Assembly: GCA_020048915.1 (NCBI GenBank)
Contig: JAIFLU010000211.1
Span: 1 to 33,681 of the forward strand
Origin: Bacteroidota bacterium
Lineage (GTDB): Bacteria > Bacteroidota > Bacteroidia > Bacteroidales > JAAUTT01
Length of the DNA: 33,681 bases
Direction of reading: 5' to 3'
The notes beneath the pieces are model-generated. The model made no database searches. It had not been told where the DNA came from and saw only the letters and a list, made by a program, of their open reading frames with translations. Both the position numbers and the translations under genes were made by a program. Numbering within the stretch: position 1 is the first letter of the stretch; the number at the start of each line of letters is the position of its first letter. Below, piece by piece: positions 9,619 to 19,274 of the stretch.

Positions 9619-11673
9619 ATGAAATTCCGATTAAAACTTTCCGCAAAATTATTTTTGAGCTTTATTGGCGCAGTGGCAGTCATTAATGTAATTACGATGT
9701 TGGTAATTTCTTCCCGAACATCCGATTACTCACAACAAAACGCTAAGGAAATGGCAGTTTCCATGTCGCAGGAAGTTGCCCTGGAGGTTGAATCGTACAT
9801 CAATCAATCTATTGAAACCGGTAGAACTTTGGCATCTACCATGCTTGCATTGAAAGATCAAAAAGATATTAACCGCGATTATCTTCACCCGATATTGAAG
9901 AAAACACTGCTCGATAATCCTGATTATATTGCAGTTTGGACCATGTGGGAGCCTAATGCTTTTGATGGAAAGGATGCTGCATTTGTAAAGGATGAAAATT
10001 ATAATCTGGTAGAAGGACGAATATGTTTTACATATTATAAAGATGGAGAAGAAGTAAAATATGAACCCGGAGAGGTGGTTGATTATGAGGAGGAATATTA
10101 TGCCCTTCCCAAAAAAAATAAAACCATTACAGTTCTCGAACCATACGATTATTCCTATACACGAAATGACAAAGATGAGGTTTACGAGACAACGGTTACC
10201 ATTCCAATAATTGAAAACAACGAAGTAGTTGGTATTATTGGTATCGATATATTATTAAAACAGTTGCAAAATATTATTTCGGACAAAACCATTTATAAAT
10301 CGGGATATGCCTCCATTATTTCAAATGATTTTCAAATTGCGGCGCACCCTCAGGACGCTTTTTTAAAGAAAAACATCTTTGAATTCACAAAAGAAAGTGA
10401 CGAAGTTGTTTCAAATGCCATTCAAAAAGGACAGCAGTATGAGTACGATGCAGTTTCTGCAGCAACCGGGGAATCTATTTTACGGGTGTTTTACCCTATT
10501 CAAATTGGTGGACAAAATAAGCCCTGGTCGGTAATGGTCGAAATTCCACTAAGCGAGGTATATGCCCAAACCAGAGCTATTACATGGCTAATTATTTTGG
10601 CAGGTTCTATCGGAATTGCTTTACTCAGCTTTTTAATCTTTTTTATTTCGAAGAGAATAACCCGTCCTATTGCCCGCAGTGCTTCGCTTGCGAAAGAAAT
10701 AGCATCGGGAAATTTAAATGTGCAACTAGATTTGGATGACAGTGGAGATGAAATTGGAGAGCTAACACATTCGCTTTCTACCATGACAGAAAAACTAAAG
10801 GAAGTTGTTTCGAGTATTATAGATGGTGCCAATTCGATAACCTCTGCAAGTACGCAGTTAAGCAGTGCATCGCAGCAAATATCGCAAGGGGCTACTGAAC
10901 AAGCCTCGTCGGTTGAAGAAGTATCATCGTCTATGGAACAAATGACATCGAATATTCAGCAAAATACCGATAATGCACAGCAAACCGAGAAAATGTCACA
11001 AAGCGCATTACACGGAATGCAGGACGTCGCCGTAAGGGCTCAGAAAGCAGGGTTGGTGAATAAAACAGTTTCCGAAAAGATTAAAATTATCAACGATATA
11101 GCTTTTCAAACGAACCTGCTTGCTTTAAATGCCGCTGTTGAAGCTGCAAGAGCCGGTGAGCACGGACGTGGATTTGCAGTGGTAGCCTCCGAAGTTAGAA
11201 AACTTGCCGAAAGAAGCAAGATTGCAGCCGACGAAATTGTGGGACTGGCCGCAGAAAGCTATAACCTTTCCGAAGGAACTGGGAAAAGAATGGAAGAAAC
11301 CCTGCCAATGATCGAAAAAACTTCTCAATTAGTTCGGGAAATTACAGCAGCAAGTTTGGAGCAGAATTCGGGTTCAGATCAGATAAACAGTGCTATTCAA
11401 CAATTAAATAACGTAACCCAACAGAATGCCACAGCTTCGGAACAACTGGCAACCAGTGCCGAACAATTGGCCAGTCAGGCGGAGCAGTTAAAAGACTTAA
11501 TAAGTTATTTCAATACCGGCGAAAGTCAGGGTATAAAGTCCAGGAGACATTCAAGAAAAACAGAAATACAAATGAGGCCGGTTTATAAAAAGCAAGATGC
11601 ACCATCAAACAAGTCGAAGCAGGTATTCCTGAATCTCTCAGATAAAGTAGAAAGCGGATATGAATCGTACTAG
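9619..11673 (+). CDS. Methyl-accepting chemotaxis protein with dCache sensor domain
   Basis: 684 aa from the ATG at 9619; an ATG 11 codons earlier only adds a polar stretch before the first membrane helix. TM1 (~8-30), a periplasmic double-Cache domain (~35-315, with [13 protein letters not shown] and EEEYYALP), TM2 (~321-344), HAMP (~345-398, [10 protein letters not shown]...GDEIGEL), then a full MCP signalling domain with hairpin tip [20 protein letters not shown] (~496-515) and a complete closing helix ending [19 protein letters not shown]. dCache receptors commonly bind amino acids or other small metabolites; the ligand here is unknown. No CheR-binding pentapeptide ends the protein. It sits between the NtrC-type regulator and a receiver-kinase, with no che genes nearby, so it must signal to a CheA/CheW complex encoded elsewhere or work in a non-motility pathway. 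Confidence 0.94.
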   Translation: MKFRLKLSAKLFLSFIGAVAVINVITMLVISSRTSDYSQQNAKEMAVSMSQEVALEVESYINQSIETGRTLASTMLALKDQKDINRDYLHPILKKTLLDNPDYIAVWTMWEPNAFDGKDAAFVKDENYNLVEGRICFTYYKDGEEVKYEPGEVVDYEEEYYALPKKNKTITVLEPYDYSYTRNDKDEVYETTVTIPIIENNEVVGIIGIDILLKQLQNIISDKTIYKSGYASIISNDFQIAAHPQDAFLKKNIFEFTKESDEVVSNAIQKGQQYEYDAVSAATGESILRVFYPIQIGGQNKPWSVMVEIPLSEVYAQTRAITWLIILAGSIGIALLSFLIFFISKRITRPIARSASLAKEIASGNLNVQLDLDDSGDEIGELTHSLSTMTEKLKEVVSSIIDGANSITSASTQLSSASQQISQGATEQASSVEEVSSSMEQMTSNIQQNTDNAQQTEKMSQSALHGMQDVAVRAQKAGLVNKTVSEKIKIINDIAFQTNLLALNAAVEAARAGEHGRGFAVVASEVRKLAERSKIAADEIVGLAAESYNLSEGTGKRMEETLPMIEKTSQLVREITAASLEQNSGSDQINSAIQQLNNVTQQNATASEQLATSAEQLASQAEQLKDLISYFNTGESQGIKSRRHSRKTEIQMRPVYKKQDAPSNKSKQVFLNLSDKVESGYESY

Positions 11674-11721
11674 ACAGTAATGAAAATCGTATAGAAATAT
11701 TCAATGTAATTTAAAATAATC

Positions 11722-12867
11722 ATGGAAGCATTGCCAAAGATATTATATATAGATGATGAGCCAGAGAACCTTGTGGGATTTAAAATTTCGTTTTCTAAAA
11801 ATTTCACCATATATACTGCTGAAAACACAGCTATAGGTTACGAATTGATGAAATCGAATGAATTTTCGGTAGTCCTTGTTGATTATAAAATGCCTCAAGA
11901 GGATGGTGTCTCCTTTATCGAACGCATTAAAGACGAATTCAAACAGATCGTATTTATTGTGATTTCAGGGTATGCCGATCTGGAAATAGTAATTAAAGCC
12001 ATTAATATGAATTGCCTTAATAATTTTGTTCAAAAACCCTGGAATTATAACGAATTAAAAATTGTGCTCAATAACGCAGTGGAAACCTACCAGATAAAAA
12101 AGGAAAATAAAATGTTGCTTGAAATGCTATTGATGAACAATAAGCAACTGGAAGAATCAATTGATCGTGAAAGGAAACTGAACGATTTGAAAAATGTCTT
12201 TCTTCAAAACATATCGCACGAAATACGAACTCCTTTAAATTCAATCATGGGGTATGCCAATATTGCCCGCGACGAAACAATTGATGCAAATATTAAAAGC
12301 CATCTCAATATTTGTATTCAAAGTGGATATAAGCTTTTAAAAGTAGTGGAGGATATTATCCTCGCTTCCATGATTATAACCGACCAGGTAAAAACCGATG
12401 TAGGAGAGTTTCATATTTCGACACTAGTCAGCGACGTCATGAGGAACAGAGATGCTAAATGTTTGAATACACCATCGATTAAATTTATGAATGAAATTGA
12501 TTCAAATATTTGTGTCATAAATGATAAGGATAAAATTAGAACAGCTTTGGAATTATTAATAGACAATGCGTATAAATTTACAGAAACCGGATTTATAATA
12601 GTCTCAGCGGAGGTCGATCATTCAGAAGAAAGTGTTATTGTTCATGTTCACGATTCCGGTATTGGTATTCTGCCAGAGAAACAGCAAATCATTTTTGAAC
12701 CTTTTAGACAATCCGATGAGTCGAGTATCAGAAGGTTTGGGGGGAATGGATTAGGACTATTTATCACAAAATCGTTTATTGAAATGCTGGGAGGCCGGGT
12801 ATGGTGTGCTTCAGCTCTAGAGAAAGGCTCGGTTTTTAGTTTTTCCGTAAAAAGGAGGGTAGTTTAA
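11722..12867 (+). CDS. Receiver-first sensor histidine kinase (REC-HisKA-HATPase)
   Basis: 381-aa soluble protein. Receiver at 1-120 with YIDDEP, phospho-acceptor Asp54 (VDYKMPQ), Ser82 and Lys105 in QKPW. A coiled coil follows, then HisKA with His166 in ISHEIRTPLN and HATPase_c with N box ELLIDNAYKF, G1 DSGIGI, F box IFEPFRQSD and G2 GGNGLGL. With no sensor domain, its input is presumably phosphoryl transfer to Asp54 from another kinase, making it an intermediate in a relay. Its receiver resembles that of the regulator at 7924 (shared DDEPxNL, KAIN and KPW features), so the multi-PAS kinase at 4127 is a plausible donor; this is inference. It starts 48 bp after the MCP stop and may be co-transcribed with it. 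It converges on the hybrid kinase at 12937. Confidence 0.93.
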   Translation: MEALPKILYIDDEPENLVGFKISFSKNFTIYTAENTAIGYELMKSNEFSVVLVDYKMPQEDGVSFIERIKDEFKQIVFIVISGYADLEIVIKAINMNCLNNFVQKPWNYNELKIVLNNAVETYQIKKENKMLLEMLLMNNKQLEESIDRERKLNDLKNVFLQNISHEIRTPLNSIMGYANIARDETIDANIKSHLNICIQSGYKLLKVVEDIILASMIITDQVKTDVGEFHISTLVSDVMRNRDAKCLNTPSIKFMNEIDSNICVINDKDKIRTALELLIDNAYKFTETGFIIVSAEVDHSEESVIVHVHDSGIGILPEKQQIIFEPFRQSDESSIRRFGGNGLGLFITKSFIEMLGGRVWCASALEKGSVFSFSVKRRVV

Positions 12868-12905
12868 TATACTTGCTTTTTAATAGAAACAATTTTTTGC
12901 CCGAC

Positions 12906-12935
12906 TATTCAATGTGTCAACTTTTTCATTGAATA
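12906..12935. terminator. Bidirectional hairpin between convergent kinase genes
   Basis: TATTCAATG (12906-12914) and CATTGAATA (12927-12935) form a perfect 9-bp stem around a 12-nt loop. It lies exactly between two convergent stops (12867 on plus, 12937 on minus). The U-tracts are weak, so a terminator role rests mainly on position. Confidence 0.6.
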
Positions 12936-12936
12936 A

Positions 12937-14547
12937 TTACGTGGCCTTACTCTTTATTATTTCGAATAGTTGCTCTTTTTTAATGGGTTTGGTTATATAT
13001 CCATCAAATCCGGCCTGTTTAATACTAACCTTATCGTCGGGGGAGGCAAATGCCGTTTGGGCAATTATAACCAGGTTTGGTTTAAAACCTTTAATTAGTT
13101 TTAAGGCATCGTAACCATCCATTTTTGGCATTTTTATGTCCATAAGGACTAGTGTTACATTTGTGTTTTTGCATATCTCAACTGCTTCGATTCCATTTTT
13201 TGCCCGTTGTATTTTAAACTTGCTTTTCGGTAAAATATTTTCCAGGTATAAGTAGCTAAAATCATCATCTTCTGCTATTAAAATAGAATCCTCAATGTCG
13301 GGTAGTTCCTCAACAGAAGGATTTGAAATTTTTGAGGTGTTTTTATTTACAGGGAGAGTGTATGGCAATATAAATTTAAAGGTCGATCCTTTTCCTGGTT
13401 CAGATTCTACCAAAAAAGAACCTCCAAGCATCTCACCATAAGCTTTGGATATAGCGAGCCCAATTCCCGAGCCCCCCACTTTAATGGTTAAATCACTTTC
13501 TATACGGTTGAAACGGTCAAATATCATCGAATGGTATTTTTTATCAATGCCCGGACCTGTATCAGTGACAAAGAACTCTACTTTATTACCTCTTAGTATA
13601 TTGTATCCAAACTCAACATGCCCTTTTTCGGTATATTTTATCGCGTTAGTAATCAGATTTGAGATGATTTGAGTTAGTTTTACTTCGTCCGAAATAATAC
13701 TTAAGGCCGAAAGCGAGCAAATAAGTCTTAATTCAATATCTTTTTTTAATGGGATAGTAATTTTTATGGAGTTATAAATATTGTTTAACCAAGTATCGAG
13801 GTTTACAACACCTAAGTGAGAGTTTGTTTGACCGGTTTCGATTTTCGACATTTCAATAATGTCGTTTATAATCCCCAGTAAATGGTTTCCCCTTTCGTGG
13901 ATTATGTTTACATATTGGTCGCGTATTTCCTGGCTTAAATCGGGAAGATGAAGTAAATCGGAAAATCCCAGAATGGCATTCATAGGGGTGCGGATTTCGT
14001 GCGATAGGTTAGCTAAAAAAGCCGATTTTAACTTATCACTTTCCTCCGCTTTTTGACGTGCAATAATTAATTCCTGTTCATATTTTTTTCGTTCGGAAAA
14101 ATCTCTCACTACCGACACTAATGCGGGCTTATTCTCCCAAATTGCTTTATTGATTGATACATGTACCGGTACTTCTTCTTGTGTCCCAATTTTGCATATT
14201 GTCCACTCAATTATTTTCGGTTTTCCCTTTAAAACTTCTTCCCAAATTGGGAATAGATCGTTTGTGTTCATTCTGCCGGAACTTATATCCATAATGGTAT
14301 ATTTGGATATGTCGCTGCCGGGGATATTGAAAATCTCTTGGGCCTGGCTGTTCAGCGAGATTATATTCCCTTTCGAATTATGAAGCACAATCCCGTCACT
14401 TATACTGTTTATGATAGTTTCGAGGTTATGCTGCGAATATTCAAGTTGCTCAATTTTTTCCTGTAATTCGGGGTAATAACTTTTTCGGGCAGAGTGTTCT
14501 CCCAGCCCGATTATTCTTTCCCTGTATTTTTCCCAATTCTCTTCCAT
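12937..14547 (-). CDS. PAS sensor hybrid histidine kinase, ErcS-like partner of the adjacent dehydrogenase
   Basis: 536-aa soluble hybrid kinase. N-terminal coiled coil (~25-42), PAS (~40-155), HisKA with His183 in LSHEIRTPMN, HATPase_c with N box NLITNAIKY, G1 DTGPGI, F box IFDRFNRIE and G2 GGSGIGLAI, and a C-terminal receiver (~420-536) with the acidic cluster AEDDD, phospho-acceptor Asp470 (LMDIKMPKMDG), Thr498 and Lys520. There is no output domain, so phosphate probably passes to an Hpt protein elsewhere. Its start lies 3 bp after the stop of the ErcA-like dehydrogenase, so the two are transcribed together. In proteobacteria, ErcA-type dehydrogenases are linked to PAS kinases (ErcS) in alcohol-oxidation regulation; the same pairing here is the main clue to its input. 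Confidence 0.92.
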   Translation of the reverse strand: MEENWEKYRERIIGLGEHSARKSYYPELQEKIEQLEYSQHNLETIINSISDGIVLHNSKGNIISLNSQAQEIFNIPGSDISKYTIMDISSGRMNTNDLFPIWEEVLKGKPKIIEWTICKIGTQEEVPVHVSINKAIWENKPALVSVVRDFSERKKYEQELIIARQKAEESDKLKSAFLANLSHEIRTPMNAILGFSDLLHLPDLSQEIRDQYVNIIHERGNHLLGIINDIIEMSKIETGQTNSHLGVVNLDTWLNNIYNSIKITIPLKKDIELRLICSLSALSIISDEVKLTQIISNLITNAIKYTEKGHVEFGYNILRGNKVEFFVTDTGPGIDKKYHSMIFDRFNRIESDLTIKVGGSGIGLAISKAYGEMLGGSFLVESEPGKGSTFKFILPYTLPVNKNTSKISNPSVEELPDIEDSILIAEDDDFSYLYLENILPKSKFKIQRAKNGIEAVEICKNTNVTLVLMDIKMPKMDGYDALKLIKGFKPNLVIIAQTAFASPDDKVSIKQAGFDGYITKPIKKEQLFEIIKSKAT

Positions 14548-14550
14548 AAT

Positions 14551-15726
14551 TTACATAGCCTCGCTGTATATTGTTTCAAGGTCTTTTTTAACGGGAGGAC
14601 GAGGGTTTGTAGCATTGCAAGGGTCTTTTATTGCTTTTTCGGCTAAAATAGAAATATCATCTTGTTTTACTCCTTTATTTTTTAGTGTCGAAAGAATCCC
14701 CAACATTGCTTTAAAGTTGAGTATATGTTTTACCAATTGGTTTTTAGATTCATTCGAAGAAAGATTTTCAATGGGTATACCAAAAACCTGCGCAATTTTA
14801 TTATATCGATCAGGTACCGCATTATAATTAAAATTCACAACATGGGGTAATAAAATTGCATTGCACTCTCCATGCGGTAAATCTAAAAACCCGCCTAAGC
14901 TATGAGCCAGGGAGTGGACGCATCCTAAACTTGCATTTGAAAATGCAAGGCCTGCATATAAACTTGCCAGCATTACCTTTCCCCTTGCTTGTAAATCGTT
15001 GGGTTTTTCAATGGTGTAATTAAGGTTTTCAGCGAGCAGTCGAATGGCTTCAAGGGCGTATAAATCTGTAAACGGCGAATTAGCATTCGATACAAAAGCT
15101 TCAAATGCATGCGATAAGGCATCCATTCCTGTACAGGCAGTCAAAAAGCTATCCATAGTGGTTAATACCACCGGGTCGATCAGTGAAACATCAGGAACAA
15201 CGGCTTTACTTATAATCGCCATCTTATAATGATCGTCAAAATTGTTAATGATAGCAAATTGTGAAACATCGGCGGCAGTTCCGGCAGTTGTGGGAATACA
15301 AATTAAGGGAGGCATTGGACGGAAAATTTTATCAACTCCTTCGAATGCTCGGATATGTTGATGATTCGTCGAGACAATACCAATTCCTTTTGCACAGTCT
15401 AACACGCTACCTCCACCCAGGGCAAGAATAAGGTTACAATTACTTTCCTTATAAACTTCAACGCCCTGCATGGTTTCAAAATCGCGGGGGTTTGGGGATA
15501 CGGATGAGAACACTACATACTCAATTCCTTGAGATTTAAGAAGCAATTCAATTTCGGGAAGCCATGAAGTTTGACTGATACCATAATCGGTAACCAGGAG
15601 CACTCTTCGTCCTCCTAGTTGTTTGCAGTAATTGCCGGCCAACAAGCGGGCATCATTACCAAAAATAAACTCCGGGGCTACAAATTTCCTTAGCTCCAGC
15701 TGAATAGGTTCTAAGTTGGCGGTCAT
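14551..15726 (-). CDS. ercA: Iron-containing alcohol dehydrogenase, ErcA-like
   Basis: 391 aa, full length for the group III Fe-ADH family. It has the NAD-binding GGGSVLD (104-110), the IPTTAGTAADVSQFAII segment, and a complete set of predicted metal ligands: Asp202 and His206 (MDALSHAFEA), His271 (VHSLAHSLGG) and His285 (LPHGECNA). The N-terminal KFVAPEFIFG, VSPNPR and ISKAVVPDVSLIDP stretches look like the ErcA subgroup, known as a regulatory dehydrogenase-like protein in pseudomonads. The symbol is my recognition from memory of that subgroup, not a search result. The PAS hybrid kinase 3 bp downstream fits ErcA's usual partnership. Since the metal and nucleotide sites are intact, it may be an active enzyme, a sensor of alcohol or aldehyde turnover, or both. 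Confidence 0.85.
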   Translation of the reverse strand: MTANLEPIQLELRKFVAPEFIFGNDARLLAGNYCKQLGGRRVLLVTDYGISQTSWLPEIELLLKSQGIEYVVFSSVSPNPRDFETMQGVEVYKESNCNLILALGGGSVLDCAKGIGIVSTNHQHIRAFEGVDKIFRPMPPLICIPTTAGTAADVSQFAIINNFDDHYKMAIISKAVVPDVSLIDPVVLTTMDSFLTACTGMDALSHAFEAFVSNANSPFTDLYALEAIRLLAENLNYTIEKPNDLQARGKVMLASLYAGLAFSNASLGCVHSLAHSLGGFLDLPHGECNAILLPHVVNFNYNAVPDRYNKIAQVFGIPIENLSSNESKNQLVKHILNFKAMLGILSTLKNKGVKQDDISILAEKAIKDPCNATNPRPPVKKDLETIYSEAM

Positions 15727-15921
15727 GTTTCACCAATTATTGTTTAAATTTTAGTTATCTAAATTTAAGAAAAATAACATGGATTATTCGTCTTAAAAAG
15801 ATTTTTGTGGCTAAGGTTAACGATATTTTAATGATAACAAATTATATTTCAATAAATGTGAAAAATACGTTTTATCAGCAACAACAATTTTTGTATTTTG
15901 CCGTCCTTTTGGCAAATAATT

Positions 15922-18567
15922 ATGGAGCATATGCAAAATATTTTTAAAATCTCGATTATAATCTTTATTGGTATTTCGGCAGTTTGCAATGCTCAATCTG
16001 ATGAAAAGAAAGTTTATACAACAACCCGGATTAAAACAGCCCCAAATATTGATGGCGATATTTACGATCTGGCCTGGTCCGAAGGGCAATGGCAGGGGGG
16101 CTTTATTCAGAACGAACCACGAGAAGGAATTGCTCCCAGTCAAAATACCGAATTCAAAATATTGTTCGACAATTCAAACATGTACATTGCTGTTAAATCG
16201 TACGATACGGCTCCCGATAGCATTGTTCACCGTCTGACCCGTCGCGATGAGATCGATGGCGATAATATTATTGTAATTTTTGATAGTTATCACGATTTGC
16301 GCACCGGTTTTGGGTTTTCGGTCAGCTCAACAGGGGTAAAGGGCGATTTAATTTTTAGTGATGATGGTAACTCCGAAGACGATACCTGGGACCCCATCTG
16401 GTTTGTAAAAACAAAAACGTACGACTGGGGGTGGGCTGCCGAAATGAAAATTCCATTTACACAACTTCGTTTTAGTGTAAATTCTTCGAGCGTTTGGGGG
16501 TTGAATATTGCCCGACAAATTTATCGGTATAGCGAAATGAGCCTTTGGCAGCGAACGCCCAGAGATGCATCCGGTTTTATCCATTTCATGGGAGAGTTGG
16601 ATGGACTACAGGAGTTATCCCCTAAAAAACAATTCGACCTTACTCCATATGTTACTGGTGGATACGAAAGCTTTGAAAAAGAGGAAGGGAACCCCTTTGC
16701 CGATGGCAACAGGTGGGTGAAAAATATCGGGTTGGATGGAAAAATTGGAATATCGAACAATATGACCCTCGATTTTACCATAAATCCCGATTTTGGCCAG
16801 GTAGAAGCTGATCCGTCAGAGGTTAACCTCACCGCATTCGAATCGTTTTTCGAAGAAAAGCGCCCATTTTTTATTGAAGGGAAAAACATTACCAGCTTTG
16901 GCATTGGCATTGGCGATGGAGGATTGGGGAATGATAACCTTTTTTATTCCCGTCGTATCGGACGGAGGCCTCAACGGGATATTTCCCTGATGGATAATGA
17001 ATTTGCTGATATTCCCACCCATACTTCTATTATAGGAGCTGCAAAATTAACCGGAAAAACCGAAAATGGCTGGTCAATTGGTATTATCGAAAGTCTTGCA
17101 CGGGAAGAAAAGGCTGAAATTGATCTGTTAGGGGCGCGGCGACAGGAAATTGTGGAGCCGTTGAGCAATTATTTTGTTGGACGCCTTCAAAAGGATTTTA
17201 ATAAAGGGAATACAATTATTGGGGGACAGTTTACCAATACCCTTCGCTATTTAAATGCTACTACCCGCGATAATTATCACCGGACAGCCAATACCGGAGG
17301 AGTTGATTTTACACAGTTCTTTAAAGATAAAAACTGGACAATTTCGGTTTCGGCAGCCTTTAGCGATGTAATTGGAAATAGCAATGCGATTGCCAGTACT
17401 CAAAAATCTCCTGTGCATTATTTTCAGCGCCCCGATGCTGATTATGTAACGTTAAACGAAAACCGAAAGAGTCTGGCAGGACATGGCGGTATCGTTAGTG
17501 CCGGTAAAATAGGCGGTAAGTGGAATTTTATGTATTTCGGATTATGGAAATCGCCAGGATTGGAACTGAACGACCTTGGGTATTTAAGAACTGCCGATCA
17601 ATTGCTGAACATTTTTTGGGGAGCATATCACATTAACGAGCCATTTAGTGTTTTCAAAGAAATGCATTTTAACGGCGACTATGCCGTATCGTTCGACTAC
17701 GGTGGTAATTTTCTGGGGTCAGGGTATGAGTTTTCGGTTTCAACAAAATTTAATAATTATTATAATCTTAACCTGCATACCTACATTGGCACAAACGGAA
17801 AGGATAATAGTTTACTGAGAGGCGGCCCTTCTATGAAGGTGCCGGGAGATTTTAATTTTAATTGTTTTATAAGCAGCGATGAGCGTAAGAAACTTGGAGT
17901 TGAATTCGGAGGAAATTTCTCACAAGGATATTATAATTCTCAAACATCCAGCAATTACAGCCTCGAAATAAATTATCGGCCAGTCAATGCCCTAAAGATC
18001 GAGATAGAACCTGAATATTCCATTAGCAGGAGTGAGCTGCAATATATTGACGAATTGGGATTTCAATCCGATCCCCGTTATCTTTTTGGGCACATCGATC
18101 AGCAACTTTTCAGGCTGTCTTTTCGCGCAAATTATAGTATAACCCCCGATTTAACCATTCAATATTGGGGACAACCGTTTGCTGCCGCCGGAAACTTTTC
18201 GAAATACAAAATGATTACTGACCCAAAGGCAAGTTCATTTCAGAACCGTTACCAAATATACTCTCCATTGCAAAAGTCATTCAATGAAACCGGCAATTTT
18301 TATGGGATTGACGAAGATATGGATGGTGCCGAAGATTATAGGTTCGATAATCCCAATTTTAACCAGGACGAATTTCTCTCTAACCTGGTAGTGCGATGGG
18401 AATTTGTTCCCGGTTCTACCTTATTCTTTGTATGGTCGCAAAAAAGAGAGAATTCCACTACATTGGGCAATTTTTCGTTCCGAAACGATATGAAGGATCT
18501 CTTTAACGGAGACAAGCCGTATAATGTTTTTTTGATGAAGTTTTCCTATAGGATTGGGTTGAGGTAA
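15922..18567 (+). CDS. DUF5916 outer-membrane-type protein with N-terminal CBM9-like domain
   Basis: About 881 aa from the ATG at 15922 (another ATG three codons later is equally possible). A signal peptide (IFKISIIIFIGISAVCNAQ) precedes a carbohydrate-binding-family-9-like domain (~35-210: IDGDIYDLAW, LFDNSNMYIAVKSYD, DEIDGDNIIVIFDS, WAAEMKIPFTQLRF). The rest is the DUF5916 region, with the conserved DFTINPDFGQVEADPSEVNL and FEEKRPFFIEG segments and then alternating strands typical of an outer-membrane beta-barrel up to the last residues (FLMKFSYRIGLR). The biochemical role of DUF5916 is not established. The gene is followed 14 bp later by a VOC-family gene in the same direction. The leader contains a short TTTGCC/GGCAAA inverted repeat just before the start. 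Confidence 0.88.
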   Translation: MEHMQNIFKISIIIFIGISAVCNAQSDEKKVYTTTRIKTAPNIDGDIYDLAWSEGQWQGGFIQNEPREGIAPSQNTEFKILFDNSNMYIAVKSYDTAPDSIVHRLTRRDEIDGDNIIVIFDSYHDLRTGFGFSVSSTGVKGDLIFSDDGNSEDDTWDPIWFVKTKTYDWGWAAEMKIPFTQLRFSVNSSSVWGLNIARQIYRYSEMSLWQRTPRDASGFIHFMGELDGLQELSPKKQFDLTPYVTGGYESFEKEEGNPFADGNRWVKNIGLDGKIGISNNMTLDFTINPDFGQVEADPSEVNLTAFESFFEEKRPFFIEGKNITSFGIGIGDGGLGNDNLFYSRRIGRRPQRDISLMDNEFADIPTHTSIIGAAKLTGKTENGWSIGIIESLAREEKAEIDLLGARRQEIVEPLSNYFVGRLQKDFNKGNTIIGGQFTNTLRYLNATTRDNYHRTANTGGVDFTQFFKDKNWTISVSAAFSDVIGNSNAIASTQKSPVHYFQRPDADYVTLNENRKSLAGHGGIVSAGKIGGKWNFMYFGLWKSPGLELNDLGYLRTADQLLNIFWGAYHINEPFSVFKEMHFNGDYAVSFDYGGNFLGSGYEFSVSTKFNNYYNLNLHTYIGTNGKDNSLLRGGPSMKVPGDFNFNCFISSDERKKLGVEFGGNFSQGYYNSQTSSNYSLEINYRPVNALKIEIEPEYSISRSELQYIDELGFQSDPRYLFGHIDQQLFRLSFRANYSITPDLTIQYWGQPFAAAGNFSKYKMITDPKASSFQNRYQIYSPLQKSFNETGNFYGIDEDMDGAEDYRFDNPNFNQDEFLSNLVVRWEFVPGSTLFFVWSQKRENSTTLGNFSFRNDMKDLFNGDKPYNVFLMKFSYRIGLR

Positions 18568-18581
18568 GAAAATTAATACAA

Positions 18582-18986
18582 ATGATTCAGCAACACTTAG
18601 CGCATATTTCCCTTATAGTAGACGACTACGACACCGCCATTGAATTTTATACTCAAAAATTGAACTTTAGAGTTTTAGAAGATACGCAACTAAGCGAAGC
18701 AAAGCGGTGGGTATTAATATCGCCTCCTGGCAAATCCGAGTGTTGTCTGTTGCTTGCCAAAGCTTCAAGCGAAGAGCAAAAAAGCCGAATTGGCAATCAA
18801 ACCGGAGGACGGGTTTTTCTCTTTTTGCATACCAACAATTTTAAACGCGATTACGATAATTTAATCGAAAAAGGAGTAACCATTATCCGGAAACCAAGTG
18901 TGGAGGAATATGGAACTGTGGCAGTATTCGCGGATTTATATGGCAATTTGTGGGACCTAATTGAGCCAGTAAAGTGCAATGAATAA
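18582..18986 (+). CDS. VOC superfamily (glyoxalase/bleomycin-resistance-like) protein
   Basis: 134 aa, one glyoxalase-fold module pair: LAHISLIVDDYDTAIEFYT at the N-terminus, a central strand region (GGRVFLFLHTNNF) and the closing EYGTVAVFADLYGNLWDLIE. His8 and the Glu in WDLIE sit where VOC metal ligands occur. The substrate cannot be deduced: VOC proteins include glyoxalases, dioxygenases, epimerases and binding proteins. It lies 14 bp after the DUF5916 gene and is probably co-transcribed with it. Confidence 0.88.
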   Translation: MIQQHLAHISLIVDDYDTAIEFYTQKLNFRVLEDTQLSEAKRWVLISPPGKSECCLLLAKASSEEQKSRIGNQTGGRVFLFLHTNNFKRDYDNLIEKGVTIIRKPSVEEYGTVAVFADLYGNLWDLIEPVKCNE

Positions 18987-19060
18987 ATTAGTTAATTTTT
19001 TAATTTTAGTAATCTTTGTATATTCTGTTCTAAAAATATTTTTAAGAATTAAGTGTTTCT

Positions 19061-19094
19061 TTTCTCTGTGTACCTCTGTGTCTTCTCTGTGTTA
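19061..19094. repeat. CTCTGTG-rich dispersed repeat, copy upstream-side of the LRR gene
   Basis: Three close CTCTGTG units (CTCTGTGTACCTCTGTG, then TTCTCTGTGTTAC) match the block in the tandem repeat at 1-292 and the copy at 19845-19887, all in the same orientation. Together with the second copy it brackets the LRR gene. Confidence 0.75.
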
Positions 19095-19274
19095 CTAATA
19101 ACTATTCACTAACTACAGGGATTTTAAAGAGAAATACGAAATGTTAATCTTAGCTTCTTTATACATTAAACAAAGTAGCCACACACAATCCCGCCCAAAA
19201 GCCCAATGCCCATAATGAGTTTAAAGGCCTTGGTAATTAATTAAGGTTCTTTTATGTTTTTATTTCAGGTGTAT

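Noticed and set aside
15897-15916. TTTGCC/GGCAAA inverted repeat just before the DUF5916 start
   Set aside because: Only a 6-bp stem and no partner copy in the window; likely chance in AT-rich leader sequence.
19166-19237. Minus-strand peptide ITKAFKLIMGIGLLGGIVCG... resembling a membrane segment
   Set aside because: It is about 24 codons with a stop immediately upstream and only an internal ATG. It may be a gene remnant, but it is too short to support.
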